NCBI RefSeq assembly: GCF_016925495.1
Contig: NZ_CP070491.1
Location: 1,860,001-1,924,000, forward strand
Direction: 5' to 3'
DNA length: 64,000 nt
Origin: Methylococcus sp. EFPC2
Lineage (GTDB): Bacteria > Pseudomonadota > Gammaproteobacteria > Methylococcales > Methylococcaceae
Below, in pieces: positions 20,575 to 31,175 of this stretch (position 1 is the first letter of the stretch; each line of letters begins with the position of its first letter). Both the position numbers and the translations under genes were made by a program. Under the pieces are notes generated by a model. The model did not search any database. It was given only the letters and a program-made list of their open reading frames with translations, and had not been told where the DNA came from.

Positions 20575-23256
20575 TTACGCTTTCACCGGGTTGGGTTTTT
20601 CGGGGTCGATGCCGTAAAGGGTCAAGGCCTTTTGTACGGAGTCGAGCGGAATTTCGCCCTGGTCGGCCAGGGACTTGATCGCGGTATAGGCGATATGGTC
20701 GGCGTCTACTTCGAAGAAATGACGCAATTCGCTACGACGATCGCTGCGCCCGAAGCCATCCGTGCCCAGGGCCACATAAGATTTCCCGGGAAGATAAGGA
20801 CGAAGCTGATCGGCGACGGTCTGGATATAATCGCTGGCCGCCACGATCGGACCTTGGGTCTTGCCCAAACGCTCCTCGACGTAGCTGGTCCGTGCCGGCT
20901 GATCGGGATGCAGGCGATTCCAGCGCTCCTTGTCCAGCCCGTCGCGGCGCAATTCGCTGAAGCTGGTGACGCTCCAGACGTTGGCCTTGATGCCGAAATC
21001 GGCCTCCAGCTTGTCGGCCGCCAGCAAGGTTTCTCGCAGTATTGCGCCCGCCCCCAGGAGTTGAATGGCGGCCTTCTCGCCGACATCGCGTAGTAGATAA
21101 ATACCCTTGACGATGCCTTCGGCCACGCCCTCCGGCATGGCCGGATGGGCGTGATTTTCGTTCATCACGGTCAGGTAGTAGAAGACGTTCTCGCCTTCCT
21201 GGTACATGCGGCGCAGGCCGTCCTGCACCACCACCGCGACTTCATAGGCGAAGGCCGGATCGTAAGCCACGCAATTGGGAATGAAGGACATCGCCAAATG
21301 GCTATGGCCGTCCTGGTGCTGCAAGCCTTCTCCGGCCAGGGTCGTCCGGCCGGCGGTGCCGCCCACCAGGAAGCCCCGCGCCTGCATGTCGCCCGCCGCC
21401 CACATCAGATCGCCGACACGCTGATACCCGAACATCGAGTAATAGATGTAGAAGGGGATCATCTGCACGTTGTGGTTGCTGTACGCCGTTCCCGCCGCGA
21501 TCCAGGATGACATCGCGCCGGCTTCGGAGATGCCCTCCTCCAGGATCTGGCCGGACTTGTCTTCCCGGTAATACATGATCTGGTCGGCGTCTTCCGGGGT
21601 ATAGAGCTGGCCCACCGAGGAATAAATCGCGTATTGGCGGAACAGGCCGTCCATGCCGAAGGTGCGCGCTTCGTCGGCGACGATCGGCACCACATATTTG
21701 CCGATCTTCTTGTCGCGCAGCAGGGCCGTGAGGAGGCGGACGAAGGCCATGGTGGTCGATTGCTCGCGCTCGCTGGCCTTGAGCAGCCCGTCGAACACGC
21801 TGAGATCCGGCACCTGCAACAGCGGCGCTTCACGGCGGCGACTGGGTAGGTAGCCACCCAAAGCCTGGCGGCGCTCGTGCAGGTATTTGATCTCCGCACT
21901 GTCTTCCGCCGGTTTGTAGAACGGCGCCTTGGCGATCTGATCGTCGGGCACCGGAATGTTGAATCGGTCGCGGAATGCCCTGAGTGCGTCCTCGTCCATT
22001 TTCTTTGCTTGATGGGCGCCCATCAGCCCCTCACCGGCATGCCCCATGCCGTAACCCTTGACCGTCTTGGCCAGGATGACAGTGGGCTGGCCGCTATGGT
22101 TCACCGCCGCATGATAGGCGGCGTAAACCTTGTGCGGATCGTGCCCACCGCGGCTCAGGCGATAGATGTCGTCATTCGACATGGTGGCGACCATCTCCAG
22201 CAACTCCGGATATTTGCCGAAGAAATGCTCGCGCGTGTAAGCCCCGCCCTTGGCTTTATAACTTTGGTACTCGCCGTCGACAGCCTCTTCCATCCGCCGA
22301 CGCAAAAAACCGTCTTTGTCCTTGGCGAGCAGGGCGTCCCACCCGGAGCCCCAAACCAGTTTGATGACATTCCAGCCTGCGCCGCGGAAGGTGCCTTCCA
22401 ATTCCTGGATGATCTTGCCGTCGCCGCGTACCGGGCCATCCAAACGCTGCAAATTGCAATTGACCACGAAAATAAGATTGTCCAGCTTTTCGCGTCCGGC
22501 TAGACCGATGGCGCCCATGGACTCCGGTTCGTCCATTTCGCCATCCCCCATGAAGGCCCAGATCTTGCGGCCTTCGGTTTGCAGGATGCCGCGGTCCTGC
22601 AGATATTTCATGAACTTGGCCTGATAAATAGCCATCAGCGGACCCAAGCCCATGGACACCGTGGGGAACTGCCAGAAGTCGGGCATCAGCCAGGGATGGG
22701 GGTAGGACGAAAGCCCGCCACCGCGCACTTCCTGTCTGAAGTGCTGCAGCTGGTCTTCCGTCAAGCGGCCTTCCAGATAAGCTCTCGCATAGATGCCCGG
22801 CGCGGAATGTCCCTGAAAGAACACCAGATCGCCGCCATGGTCCTTGCTCTGAGCATGGAAAAAATGATTGAAGCCCACTTCGTAGAGCGTGGCCGAGGAC
22901 GCGAAACTGGCGATGTGTCCGCCGTATTCGCTGCAAGTTTTGTTCGCCTTCACCACCATGGCCATGGCATTCCAACGAATGTAGGAGCGCAGACGCTGCT
23001 CCAGCTCGTTGTCGCCCGGACTGCGTGCCTCCAAGTGCGGAGGGATGGTGTTGATATAAGCTGTGTTCGCGTTGTAGGGCAGATTGGCGCCGCTGCGACG
23101 GGCTTGATCGACCAGGCGCTCGATCAAGTAGTGAGCGCGCTCGACCCCTTCCGTTTCGATGATTGCTTCCAGTGCGTCGAGCCATTCTCGGGTTTCGGTA
23201 GGATCCAGATCGTCCTGCGTAGAATAAGGCGACGGATGCGTGGGGGAAGCGGTCAT
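20575..23256 (-). CDS. aceE: Pyruvate dehydrogenase E1 component (homodimeric)
   Basis: E1 decarboxylates pyruvate with thiamine diphosphate and acetylates the E2 lipoyl group. At 893 residues it is the homodimeric AceE type. The ThDP-binding motif GDGEMDEPESMGAIG is at about residue 237, followed by FVVNCNLQRLDGPVRG. Further family blocks are GGHIASFASSATLYEVGFNHFF and GGTAGRTTLAGEGLQHQDGHS. It starts at ATG 23256 and is the first gene of an operon with aceF; a gene-free gap of about 226 bases separates it from the divergent permease gene. Confidence 0.97.
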   Translation of the reverse strand: MTASPTHPSPYSTQDDLDPTETREWLDALEAIIETEGVERAHYLIERLVDQARRSGANLPYNANTAYINTIPPHLEARSPGDNELEQRLRSYIRWNAMAMVVKANKTCSEYGGHIASFASSATLYEVGFNHFFHAQSKDHGGDLVFFQGHSAPGIYARAYLEGRLTEDQLQHFRQEVRGGGLSSYPHPWLMPDFWQFPTVSMGLGPLMAIYQAKFMKYLQDRGILQTEGRKIWAFMGDGEMDEPESMGAIGLAGREKLDNLIFVVNCNLQRLDGPVRGDGKIIQELEGTFRGAGWNVIKLVWGSGWDALLAKDKDGFLRRRMEEAVDGEYQSYKAKGGAYTREHFFGKYPELLEMVATMSNDDIYRLSRGGHDPHKVYAAYHAAVNHSGQPTVILAKTVKGYGMGHAGEGLMGAHQAKKMDEDALRAFRDRFNIPVPDDQIAKAPFYKPAEDSAEIKYLHERRQALGGYLPSRRREAPLLQVPDLSVFDGLLKASEREQSTTMAFVRLLTALLRDKKIGKYVVPIVADEARTFGMDGLFRQYAIYSSVGQLYTPEDADQIMYYREDKSGQILEEGISEAGAMSSWIAAGTAYSNHNVQMIPFYIYYSMFGYQRVGDLMWAAGDMQARGFLVGGTAGRTTLAGEGLQHQDGHSHLAMSFIPNCVAYDPAFAYEVAVVVQDGLRRMYQEGENVFYYLTVMNENHAHPAMPEGVAEGIVKGIYLLRDVGEKAAIQLLGAGAILRETLLAADKLEADFGIKANVWSVTSFSELRRDGLDKERWNRLHPDQPARTSYVEERLGKTQGPIVAASDYIQTVADQLRPYLPGKSYVALGTDGFGRSDRRSELRHFFEVDADHIAYTAIKSLADQGEIPLDSVQKALTLYGIDPEKPNPVKA

Positions 23257-23482
23257 AGAGTCTCCTGAACCTATTATGGGGGCGCTTAATCCGCCGATTA
23301 TAAGCTAGAGAAGCTGTCCCCTGAACACCCTTCACGGCGCTCCGTTGAATTGCCACCCCGATCGCGTGCCGTAGAGGCCTCCGCTAGCGGGCCTGTTCTC
23401 GGTTAAACTGCCGGCAACGCACCGCTAAATCCGGGATCGAATGTCCTTTTAGACATCACGCACCACACGAGCCGAACCGCCC

Positions 23483-24523
23483 ATGGAAGCGATCACCCGC
23501 TATTTTGCCCCCGGCCTGCTGCTGGGAGGCTTGTTGGCCCTGGCTTATCTGGTTTTGCAGCATTTTCTGGTTCCCGTGGGCTGGGCGACCATCCTGGTTT
23601 ATTCGAGTTGGCCGCTGTTCTTGCGCGTCGAACGCCTGCTGGGGAACAAAACCTCCTGGGCGGCGCTCGCAATGACGCTCGGCCTGGCGGCGACGATAAT
23701 CGTGCCGCTGATCTGGATCAGCGCCCTATCGCAAAAGGAAGTCGCCGCATTCTTCCGCAACCTTCCGCTCTGGCTGGAACAAAAGCCGGAAGTACCCCCG
23801 TTCGTGAGCCGCATCCCTTATCTGGGTCCGGAGCTGTTGAATCTATTCGACCAGTCCGACGATCTGCGGGGCTTGCTGAAAGAACGCGTGGCTCCCTGGC
23901 TCCGGCAATTCTCGGGCGAAATCCTGTCTATCGTCAGCGATGTCGGAGTCATCGCCGCCCAGTTGGGTTTGACCTTGCTGACCACATTTTTTCTGTATCG
24001 TGACGGGCGCCACGCGGTGGGCCAGATCAGACAGGTCCTGACCCAGGCCGTCGGTGAGCGGCTCAAGGATTATTTCGGTGCCGCCCAGGCCACGACCAAA
24101 GCCGTGGTCTACGGGATCGTGCTCACGGCCTTGGCTCAAGGTGCGCTGGCTGGCTTGGGATATTGGGCGACGGGGATTGGAGCGCCGGTATTGCTGAGTA
24201 TACTCACCATGTTTTTCGCCCTGATCCCCTTCGGCACGCCGCTGGTCTGGGTATCCGCGAGTATTTGGCTGCTGGCTAACGGCCAGCATTGGGCGGGCAT
24301 CTCGCTGGCATTGTGGGGCAGCCTGGTGGTGAGTTGGGTGGACAACATCGTTCGTCCCTTGGTGATCAGCGGTGCCACCCGCATTCCGTTCTTGCTGGTT
24401 TTCTTTGGCGTCCTGGGTGGGCTGGCCCGATTCGGCCTGATCGGGCTATTTCTCGGGCCGGTCATACTCGCGCTCAGCCTGACGGTATGGCGCGAGTGGC
24501 TGGGAAAACGTGCATCAAGCTAG
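23483..24523 (+). CDS. AI-2E family (PerM-like) membrane transporter
   Basis: This is 346 residues with about eight membrane helices, matching the AI-2E/PerM (UPF0118) family; the final region PFLLVFFGVLGGLARFGLIGLFLGPVI is the family hallmark, with the conserved GLIGLFLGP. Members export or take up varied small molecules (E. coli TqsA exports AI-2, YdiK is uncharacterised), so no substrate is assigned. It starts at ATG 23483, diverging from aceE and converging on cheB. Confidence 0.9.
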   Translation: MEAITRYFAPGLLLGGLLALAYLVLQHFLVPVGWATILVYSSWPLFLRVERLLGNKTSWAALAMTLGLAATIIVPLIWISALSQKEVAAFFRNLPLWLEQKPEVPPFVSRIPYLGPELLNLFDQSDDLRGLLKERVAPWLRQFSGEILSIVSDVGVIAAQLGLTLLTTFFLYRDGRHAVGQIRQVLTQAVGERLKDYFGAAQATTKAVVYGIVLTALAQGALAGLGYWATGIGAPVLLSILTMFFALIPFGTPLVWVSASIWLLANGQHWAGISLALWGSLVVSWVDNIVRPLVISGATRIPFLLVFFGVLGGLARFGLIGLFLGPVILALSLTVWREWLGKRASS

Positions 24524-24554
24524 ACCGCGCTCGCGAACCGGATTCGATGCCGAT

Positions 24555-25625
24555 TCACACCCGCATGCCGAGCTTGCGGGTCCCCAGTAGCCGGGCCACG
24601 ATGCGCTCACCCAGGCTTTTCAAAGGAACGACTTCGTCGACTCCGCCCATTTCGATAGCCACGCGCGGCATGCCGAAAACCACGCAGCTTTCCTCATCCT
24701 GGGCGTAGTTGTAAGCTCCCGCCTGCTTCATCTCCAACATCCCGGCCGCACCATCCTTGCCCATGCCCGTCAGTATCACGCCGATCGCGTTGACGCCGGC
24801 CACCTTGGCAACCGACTGGAACAGCACGTCGACCGAGGGCCGATGACGGCTCACCGGGGCACTCTGGCTGAGTTCGGTCACATAATTAGCGCCGCTGCGT
24901 TTCAACACCAGATGCGAATGCCCGGGCGCGATGAACACATGGCCGGGCAAAACGCGTTCCCCCCCGGACGCTTCGTGCACCGTGAGCCGGGGACACAAAC
25001 GGTCCAGACGCTCGGCGAAACTCTTGGTGAAGGCTTCCGGCATATGCTGGGTGACCAGTATTCCGGGGCAATCCGGCGGCAGTTGCGCCAAAAACTCCTT
25101 GACCGCTTCGGTGCCCCCCGTAGAAGAACCGACCGCGATGATTTTCTCGGTGGAACCCAACAAGCCCAGGTTCGTGGCCGCGGAAGCGGTAGCCGAGGCC
25201 GTACCGGCCGAAGGGAGCCGGCGTATCTTGGCGCTCGCCACCGCGCGAATCTTCTCGGCGATTTCCTCGCTGTAACTCTGCAGGCCGTTGACGATATCCA
25301 TCTTCGGCTTGGCCACGAAATCGACGGCTCCGAGCTCCAAGGCGCGCAAGGTCACTTCGGAACCCGCCGCCGTCAGCGTTGAAACCATCAGAACAGGCAT
25401 GGGCCTTAGGCGCATGAGCTTTTCGAGAAAACTCAGCCCGTCCATTTTCGGCATCTCCACATCCAGGGTCAGCACGTCCGGATTCAGCGCCTTGATCATC
25501 TCCCGTGCGACGATCGGATCCGGCGCGGCTCCAATGGCCTGCATATCCGGCTGCTTGTTGATCAATTCCGTCAGCAACTTCCGGATCAATGCCGAGTCGT
25601 CGACGATCAGAACCTTGATGGTCAT
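24555..25625 (-). CDS. cheB: Chemotaxis protein-glutamate methylesterase/glutaminase CheB
   Basis: CheB removes methyl groups from, and deamidates, chemoreceptors, and is activated by CheA phosphorylation. The 356-residue protein has a receiver domain with Asp10 and phospho-acceptor Asp55 ([12 protein letters not shown]), a linker rich in Ala, Ser and Thr (about 132-155), and the methylesterase domain with the catalytic triad Ser168 (GSSTGG), His194 (VTQHMP) and Asp291 (TGMGKDG). It lies downstream of the receptor gene, about 150 bases away, at the end of the chemotaxis cluster. Confidence 0.97.
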   Translation of the reverse strand: MTIKVLIVDDSALIRKLLTELINKQPDMQAIGAAPDPIVAREMIKALNPDVLTLDVEMPKMDGLSFLEKLMRLRPMPVLMVSTLTAAGSEVTLRALELGAVDFVAKPKMDIVNGLQSYSEEIAEKIRAVASAKIRRLPSAGTASATASAATNLGLLGSTEKIIAVGSSTGGTEAVKEFLAQLPPDCPGILVTQHMPEAFTKSFAERLDRLCPRLTVHEASGGERVLPGHVFIAPGHSHLVLKRSGANYVTELSQSAPVSRHRPSVDVLFQSVAKVAGVNAIGVILTGMGKDGAAGMLEMKQAGAYNYAQDEESCVVFGMPRVAIEMGGVDEVVPLKSLGERIVARLLGTRKLGMRV

Positions 25626-25772
25626 TTAGGCTACTCCAGATGCACGGTCAGTTATGCCCGCTCTGCTTGAAATCAGACGTAAGCCTGATAGGCCGTCTCG
25701 CGAAACGCAGCGAAGCGTTTAATGGTTTGCGATCCGCATACGCGGCAGAAGCGCAGCACCCTTGGAACCTCT

Positions 25773-28496
25773 CTAAAACTCCGTCCAGTCGTCGGCAGCA
25801 GCGCGCCGCAACAGCGGGTCCGTATCCTCGACCGTACGCGACGCGCTTAAGGCCCCGCCGGACCGGCGGCCTGAGCGCAGGCCACGTGTCGCCGGCGAGG
25901 CGAGCAGCCCCCCGTTGACCTTGAAACTCGAAACCGAAAGCGCCAGGTTGGCCGCCTGCTCCTCCAGCGATTCGGCCGCCGCCGCGGCCTGTTCCACCAA
26001 TGCCGCATTCTGCTGGGTCACATCGTCCATCTGCGTGACCGCCCGGTTCACCTCCTCGATTCCCGCACTTTGCTCCGCCGAAGCCGCGGCAATTTCCGCC
26101 ATGATATCGGTGACCCGCCGGACCGAAACGACCACGTCTTCCATGGTCCGGCCAGCGTCCTCCACCAATTTGACCCCGTCCTCGACCTTATCGACAGAGT
26201 CGTTGATGAGCGCCTTGATCTCCTTGGCCGCCGCGGCCGAACGTTGCGCCAGATTGCGCACCTCTCCGGCCACCACGGCGAATCCTCGGCCTTGCTCGCC
26301 CGCACGTGCGGCCTCCACGGCGGCATTGAGCGCCAGAATATTGGTCTGGAAAGCTATGCCGTCGATGACGCCGATAATGTCCACGATCTTGCGGGCACTG
26401 TCGTTGATACCGTTCATGGTCCCGACTACCCGGTGCACCACCTCGCCGCCTCGCCGGGCGACTTCGGAGGCGGCCACCGCCATTTGATTGGCCTGTTTGG
26501 CGTTATCCGCGTTCTGCCTTACCGTGGAGGACAATTCCTCCATGCTGGAAGCGGTCTCTTCCAGACTGGAGGCTTGTTCTTCCGTGCGGTGTGACAGATC
26601 GACATTGCCCATGGCGATCTCTTTCGACGCCGTGTTGATGGCATCCGTGGCCTCCTTTATGGTCAAGACGCTACGCGCCAGATTTTCAGCTGAGCTATTG
26701 GCATCATCGCCCAATTTGCCGAAGGTACCGCGATAAAGTCCGCCGACCCGCTCGGTGAGATTTCCTTGCGCCAGGGCGCCCAAAACCCTTACGACCTCAT
26801 CCAGAGGCGCGGCGATGGCATCGAGGGTATTGTTCACACCCGCAACGACCTTGCTGAAGTCGCCCTTATGCCGGCCCACTTCGGCGCGGACATCCAGCCG
26901 TCCATCGACCGCCGCCGCCGCCAACCGTGCCGTGTCTTCGACGAGGGCGTTGATCGCGTCGATGCAGGTATTGAGGTTGTTCTTGATGACGTTGAAGTCC
27001 CCGTTATAGCTAGCCGAGATTTTCTCCGGTATGTCGCCCTTGGCGATGCGATCCAAATAGCTCGCGGCGGCGTTGAGCGGGCCCACCACGGCATCCAGTA
27101 TTTGATTGATGCCGGCGCCGGTGTCATGAATAAAGCCGGTGGGGAGCAGATCGAGATTGACCCTATGCCCCAGACTTCCGCTTGCCGCCTCTCTTACCAG
27201 GCGTGCGACTTCGCGCTCGGCCGCTTCTTCCGCGGTGCGATCCAGCCATTCTTCAACCTGCCCGATCGCCCGCCCTTGCTCGTTGATCACCGGCGTCGCC
27301 GTGATAACCAGGGTGCGCCCGCCCAGTTGGCGGGTACTGCGATGCACGCCCTTGGCCCGCGTGGACGCATGCGCGGGATCGACACTCAAAGACGCGAGGG
27401 GCGAACCGACCAGCGTTGACGGATCGAAGCCGGGCAGACCCTGGCGTATGTCGTCCTGAAAGCGAACGAAAAAATCCCTCATGGCATGATTGAGATAGAT
27501 GATCTTGCCTTCGTCGTCGGCAATCAGCACATTGGCGCAGACATTGTCCAAACCGCGTTGCACTCTCACCGCGCCATTCTCGAAACGGATTTTCTCCGAC
27601 TTTTCAAAGCCAAGCCGGATCTGCAGCGACTTCACCGCCTCCAGGAAATCGCCGATTTCGTTGTGGCGAGTCACATCGATCTTACGGCCCAGGTCGCCGC
27701 GAGCCATCAGGCGGCATTCCGCCAACGCATCGCCCAAGGGCAGACAAATGCTGCGTCGGGTCTTTTCGCCGAAGAAAAGGCCCAGCACCAAAGCGCCCGC
27801 CAGCAGTGCGATCGAGTTGCGTAGGCGGACATCGGCCGACTCCTGCGCCGTCGACTCGGTCGAACCGCGAACCGCTCCGCTCATCCCTTCGGACTGAGCG
27901 GCAAGTTGCTGGCGCAGATCCGCCAACTGCCCCCAGGCGTATAGATTCGTCACGGCCAGCAGCACGGTGAACAGCGCAATCAGGCTCATGATACGGGCGC
28001 CGATGCTCAAATCACTTACCCAACGCTTTAACCGACTGTACCCGTCCGTAGCGAGTAACTGGCCTTCTTTCAACTGAAGCTTGCAGCGGCCTTCACGTAT
28101 GTCCTTGTAAAGATTCTCGGCGAACGCGATCTGCTCTCGTGTCGCTTTATTGCGCATCGACATATAGCCGGCAAACTTGCCGTCTTCATAAAACGGAGTT
28201 GCATTGGCCACCACCCAATAATGGTCGCCATTCTTGCGACGATTCTTGACGATACCGGTCCATGGCTTCCCTTTCTTCAGGGTTTCCCACAAATCCGCAA
28301 AGGCGATTTCCGGCATGTCGGGATGGCGGAGAATATTATGCGGCGCGCCGATCAACTCCTCTTCGCTATAGCCACTGGCTTCTATAAAGTCGGCATTGGC
28401 ATAGGTTATTGTGCCTTTTTCATCGGTTTCCGAGACGATAAGAATATTATCCTTGACTTCGTACTCACGATTGGTAACGGGCAGGTTAAGCCTCAT
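25773..28496 (-). CDS. Methyl-accepting chemotaxis protein with Aer-like PAS domain
   Basis: This is a 907-residue receptor. The N-terminus is a cytosolic PAS domain of the Aer type (residues ~1-120; [41 protein letters not shown]), which in Aer binds FAD and senses redox or oxygen state. Two membrane helices follow (~168-188 and ~228-243), with a short periplasmic loop. Then come a HAMP-like region, a second PAS-like segment, repeated poly-HAMP-like units and the signalling domain (~620-860) with [20 protein letters not shown]. It ends in DDWTEF, resembling the NWETF tether for CheR and CheB. It sits between cheD and cheB, so its adaptation enzymes are co-encoded. Confidence 0.95.
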   Translation of the reverse strand: MRLNLPVTNREYEVKDNILIVSETDEKGTITYANADFIEASGYSEEELIGAPHNILRHPDMPEIAFADLWETLKKGKPWTGIVKNRRKNGDHYWVVANATPFYEDGKFAGYMSMRNKATREQIAFAENLYKDIREGRCKLQLKEGQLLATDGYSRLKRWVSDLSIGARIMSLIALFTVLLAVTNLYAWGQLADLRQQLAAQSEGMSGAVRGSTESTAQESADVRLRNSIALLAGALVLGLFFGEKTRRSICLPLGDALAECRLMARGDLGRKIDVTRHNEIGDFLEAVKSLQIRLGFEKSEKIRFENGAVRVQRGLDNVCANVLIADDEGKIIYLNHAMRDFFVRFQDDIRQGLPGFDPSTLVGSPLASLSVDPAHASTRAKGVHRSTRQLGGRTLVITATPVINEQGRAIGQVEEWLDRTAEEAAEREVARLVREAASGSLGHRVNLDLLPTGFIHDTGAGINQILDAVVGPLNAAASYLDRIAKGDIPEKISASYNGDFNVIKNNLNTCIDAINALVEDTARLAAAAVDGRLDVRAEVGRHKGDFSKVVAGVNNTLDAIAAPLDEVVRVLGALAQGNLTERVGGLYRGTFGKLGDDANSSAENLARSVLTIKEATDAINTASKEIAMGNVDLSHRTEEQASSLEETASSMEELSSTVRQNADNAKQANQMAVAASEVARRGGEVVHRVVGTMNGINDSARKIVDIIGVIDGIAFQTNILALNAAVEAARAGEQGRGFAVVAGEVRNLAQRSAAAAKEIKALINDSVDKVEDGVKLVEDAGRTMEDVVVSVRRVTDIMAEIAAASAEQSAGIEEVNRAVTQMDDVTQQNAALVEQAAAAAESLEEQAANLALSVSSFKVNGGLLASPATRGLRSGRRSGGALSASRTVEDTDPLLRRAAADDWTEF

Positions 28497-28534
28497 GGAC
28501 AGACTCCTGGAAATTATTGTAATTATTGTTCGGC

Positions 28535-29143
28535 TCAGAACAAATCAACATCGCCGCCCCGCTCGGCAGTCGCTCCGAGCCGGGTATTATATTCCTGCTC
28601 GCGTCGCAATATGGTATCGTTATGCAAGCTCATCAGCTTCTTGATAAGCACCCGTCCCTGTGCGGGAAAAAAATAAACCTTGCGCGGATAAATATCCAGC
28701 AAATCCTCGGCCACTATCGGTATTTCTTCGGCCTTGAGATACTCTCGCACAAAAGCGGCGTTGCGTTCCCCTACGTTGGCGACCGTAAATCCCTTGATAA
28801 CATTCCCTCCGCCGAATACCTTTGCCTCAAGGTTTTGCCTTTTCACCCCCATTTTCAGCAACTGGTTTATGAGTATCTCCATGGCATAGGTTCCATAACG
28901 GGCCGAGGCGTTAACCGGCTCCCCGAAATCGTTGAGGGCCGGCAGCATAAAATGATTCATACCGCCGATCCCGCTGACTCGATCTCGTATGCAGGCCGAT
29001 ACGCAGGATCCAAGCACGGTAACGATGAGCATGGGCCGCGCGGTGGCGTAATATTCACCGGGCAGAATCTTGACCGCCTGGATATTGAAATTGCGGTCGT
29101 AATAGAGGTTGGGCGCCAGGGCGTCTTGATAAAGATGCTCCAT
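28535..29143 (-). CDS. cheD: Chemoreceptor glutamine deamidase CheD
   Basis: CheD deamidates glutamines on chemoreceptors. The 202-residue protein has the catalytic Cys47 ([10 protein letters not shown]) and His64 (GGMNHFMLP) and the motif [13 protein letters not shown]. The N-terminal domain is standard; the C-terminus runs on to end in GGDVDLF, a short acidic tail also seen in the CheZ-like protein of this cluster. Its start at 29143 lies 3 bases after the cheR stop, so cheR-cheD are co-transcribed. Confidence 0.95.
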   Translation of the reverse strand: MEHLYQDALAPNLYYDRNFNIQAVKILPGEYYATARPMLIVTVLGSCVSACIRDRVSGIGGMNHFMLPALNDFGEPVNASARYGTYAMEILINQLLKMGVKRQNLEAKVFGGGNVIKGFTVANVGERNAAFVREYLKAEEIPIVAEDLLDIYPRKVYFFPAQGRVLIKKLMSLHNDTILRREQEYNTRLGATAERGGDVDLF

Positions 29144-29146
29144 CAG

Positions 29147-29992
29147 CTATCCCCTGGGTCCCGGCTTGGCCAGCTCGTACACCGTCTTACCCCGCAGCCT
29201 GAACAAGTCGGCCGCGTGATACAGGCTTTCGGAATGGCCGGCGAAAAGAAGGCCATGCGATTCAAGCAGGGGCACGAAACGGGACAGAATGCCGTACTGA
29301 GTTTCTTTGTCGAAATAAATCATTACGTTGCGGCAAAATATGGCATCGAACTTTCCGTCCACGGGCCAATAATTATCTAGCAGGTTTAACTGCTTAAAAT
29401 TAATCAAATCACGCAACTCCGGACGCACACGGACCAAGCCTTCCTGAGTTCCCCTGCCTCTGAGAAAATAACGTTTCAGGGTTTCCGCCGGCAGTTTCTC
29501 CACCCTATCCATGGCATAAACACCCGTTCGTGCCTTATCGAGCACATTGGTATCGATATCGGTTGCGATGATTTCCACGGGCGGAGCATAGGTTCCGAAG
29601 GCTTCCACCATGGTCATGGCCATGGTATAGGGCTCCTCGCCGGTGGACGATGCCGAACACCACAGCCGTAGGGGTCGCTTATTTAAGGACTTCACATGCT
29701 CCGCCAGTACCGGAAAATGGTGCTGTTCTCGAAAGAACGAGGTCAGATTGGTCGTCAGCGCGTTGACGAACGCCTCCCATTCATCACCACCATCCTCGGT
29801 ATTCAGGTAAGACAAATACTCCCGAAAGCTGAGTATACCGTGGGTACGCAAGCGCCTGCTCAGGCGAGCATAGACCATATCTTGCTTATGCTCGTTTAGT
29901 GCGATTCCGGTGCGCTGGTATAGTAACTCCCTGATGCGCTCAAAGTCCTGCGCCGTAAAGTCGAACTCCTTACTCGGTCCGCGTGATGACAT
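29147..29992 (-). CDS. cheR: Chemotaxis protein methyltransferase CheR
   Basis: CheR methylates receptor glutamates with S-adenosylmethionine. It is 281 residues from ATG 29992 (MSSRGPSKEFDF); the frame is open up to 30157 but the extra residues have no family match. The N-terminal helical domain (FERIRELLYQRTGIALNEHK) is followed by the methyltransferase domain with WCSASSTGEEPYTMAM, IATDIDTNVLDKA and FDAIFCRNVMIYFD. It pairs with cheD and the receptor downstream. Confidence 0.96.
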   Translation of the reverse strand: MSSRGPSKEFDFTAQDFERIRELLYQRTGIALNEHKQDMVYARLSRRLRTHGILSFREYLSYLNTEDGGDEWEAFVNALTTNLTSFFREQHHFPVLAEHVKSLNKRPLRLWCSASSTGEEPYTMAMTMVEAFGTYAPPVEIIATDIDTNVLDKARTGVYAMDRVEKLPAETLKRYFLRGRGTQEGLVRVRPELRDLINFKQLNLLDNYWPVDGKFDAIFCRNVMIYFDKETQYGILSRFVPLLESHGLLFAGHSESLYHAADLFRLRGKTVYELAKPGPRG

Positions 29993-30505
29993 AACAAAGA
30001 ATCCTGGTCGTTTTTCGATAAATACCCTATCGAATATCTGCTCGTAAAGCGCTTTGCAAAAAGGGCCAAAAGTATTGGCCGTCCACACACATCGATCTGT
30101 TATTGCGAGGCTCTGTCGCCTAATTTTTGGGTATATTTCCCAAGAAATTGCCGCCATCCTGCTACTAAAGATTAATCTCCTGTAATGCTATTCCGACGCG
30201 TATCCGTCTGGTGCTTCCGCAATGTATTTAAGCGTCTGCCTTGAAAAAGAACGCATATTAACGTCAGGCTGGGACATAAAAACGGAAGGCCCTTGACTTG
30301 CCTTGCCACTTTGAACGGCCAACCATGGCACCTGGAGGAGACCCCGGATCACCGGAAAGTACCACGGCGCTATGCGGGCCGAACCGCCCGTCGGAGTAAC
30401 GGCATCCGGTGGGATCAAGAAGGGACTTGCCGTTCTGCCCAAGCGTTGGAAAGCGTCGAGCCAACGTTCACCTGGATCGCTTCCTTTTCATCGGAAATCG
30501 CGAGT
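29993..30505. other. Gap between cheW and cheR, no gene supported
   Basis: About 510 bases separate the cheW stop from the chosen cheR start. The reverse-strand open frame at 30188-30442 has no recognisable family and no clear ribosome-binding site. The stretch could carry a promoter for cheR-cheD-receptor-cheB, but I see no confident sigma-28 or sigma-70 match. It is longer than the other gaps of this cluster. Confidence 0.45.
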
Positions 30506-30994
30506 TTAGGCGGCGGCATGCTCGATCAAGGCCATGTCTTCCGCTGACATCAGGCGTTCGATGTCCATCAGGATGATCATCCGCTCATCCACCGTACCGA
30601 GGCCGTTGATATATTGCGTATCCAAGGCCGTGCCCAACTCGGGCGCCGGACGTATTTGCTCCGGTGTCAGAGTAATCACGTCGGACACCCCATCCACGAC
30701 CATGCCGATGACCCTCCCGGCTAGGTTCAGCACGATAACCACGGTAAATTCGTTATAGACGACATTGCCCAGGTTGAATTTGATGCGCATGTCGACGATA
30801 GGCACGATGGCGCCGCGCAAATTGATCACGCCCTTGATGAAGTCGGGCGCATTGGCGATGCGCGTGACCGTGTCGTAACCCCGTATTTCCTGCACGGTGA
30901 GTATGTCGATACCGTACTCTTCATCACCCAAGGTGAAGGTGAGGCATTCCCTTCCACCGCTAATGCCGGCTGCTGTTTCTGATTTTTCGTGCAT
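30506..30994 (-). CDS. cheW: Chemotaxis coupling protein CheW
   Basis: CheW links receptors to CheA in the signalling array. The 162-residue protein has the two-subdomain CheW fold: [23 protein letters not shown], then the conserved [19 protein letters not shown], and [20 protein letters not shown]. Its length and motifs are normal. It lies 180 bases after cheA. Confidence 0.96.
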   Translation of the reverse strand: MHEKSETAAGISGGRECLTFTLGDEEYGIDILTVQEIRGYDTVTRIANAPDFIKGVINLRGAIVPIVDMRIKFNLGNVVYNEFTVVIVLNLAGRVIGMVVDGVSDVITLTPEQIRPAPELGTALDTQYINGLGTVDERMIILMDIERLMSAEDMALIEHAAA

Positions 30995-31175
30995 GGCAAA
31001 ATCTCGTTATTAGACGTTGTAGTAGTGATGGATTGATGAGACCTTCACGAAAATCCGCATGCGTCTGCCGGATTTCGCAAAACGTGTTCGGAGCGCGTTG
31101 CAGGCCCACAAATCAGTGCGTTTTCCAGTATCGATACGCCTCGACGGGTCAATCGAGCACTAGGGCCACGGTCTT

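Noticed and set aside
30188-30464. Reverse-strand frames in the cheW-cheR gap
   Set aside because: No family match, no clear ribosome-binding site, and two competing frames over the same bases.
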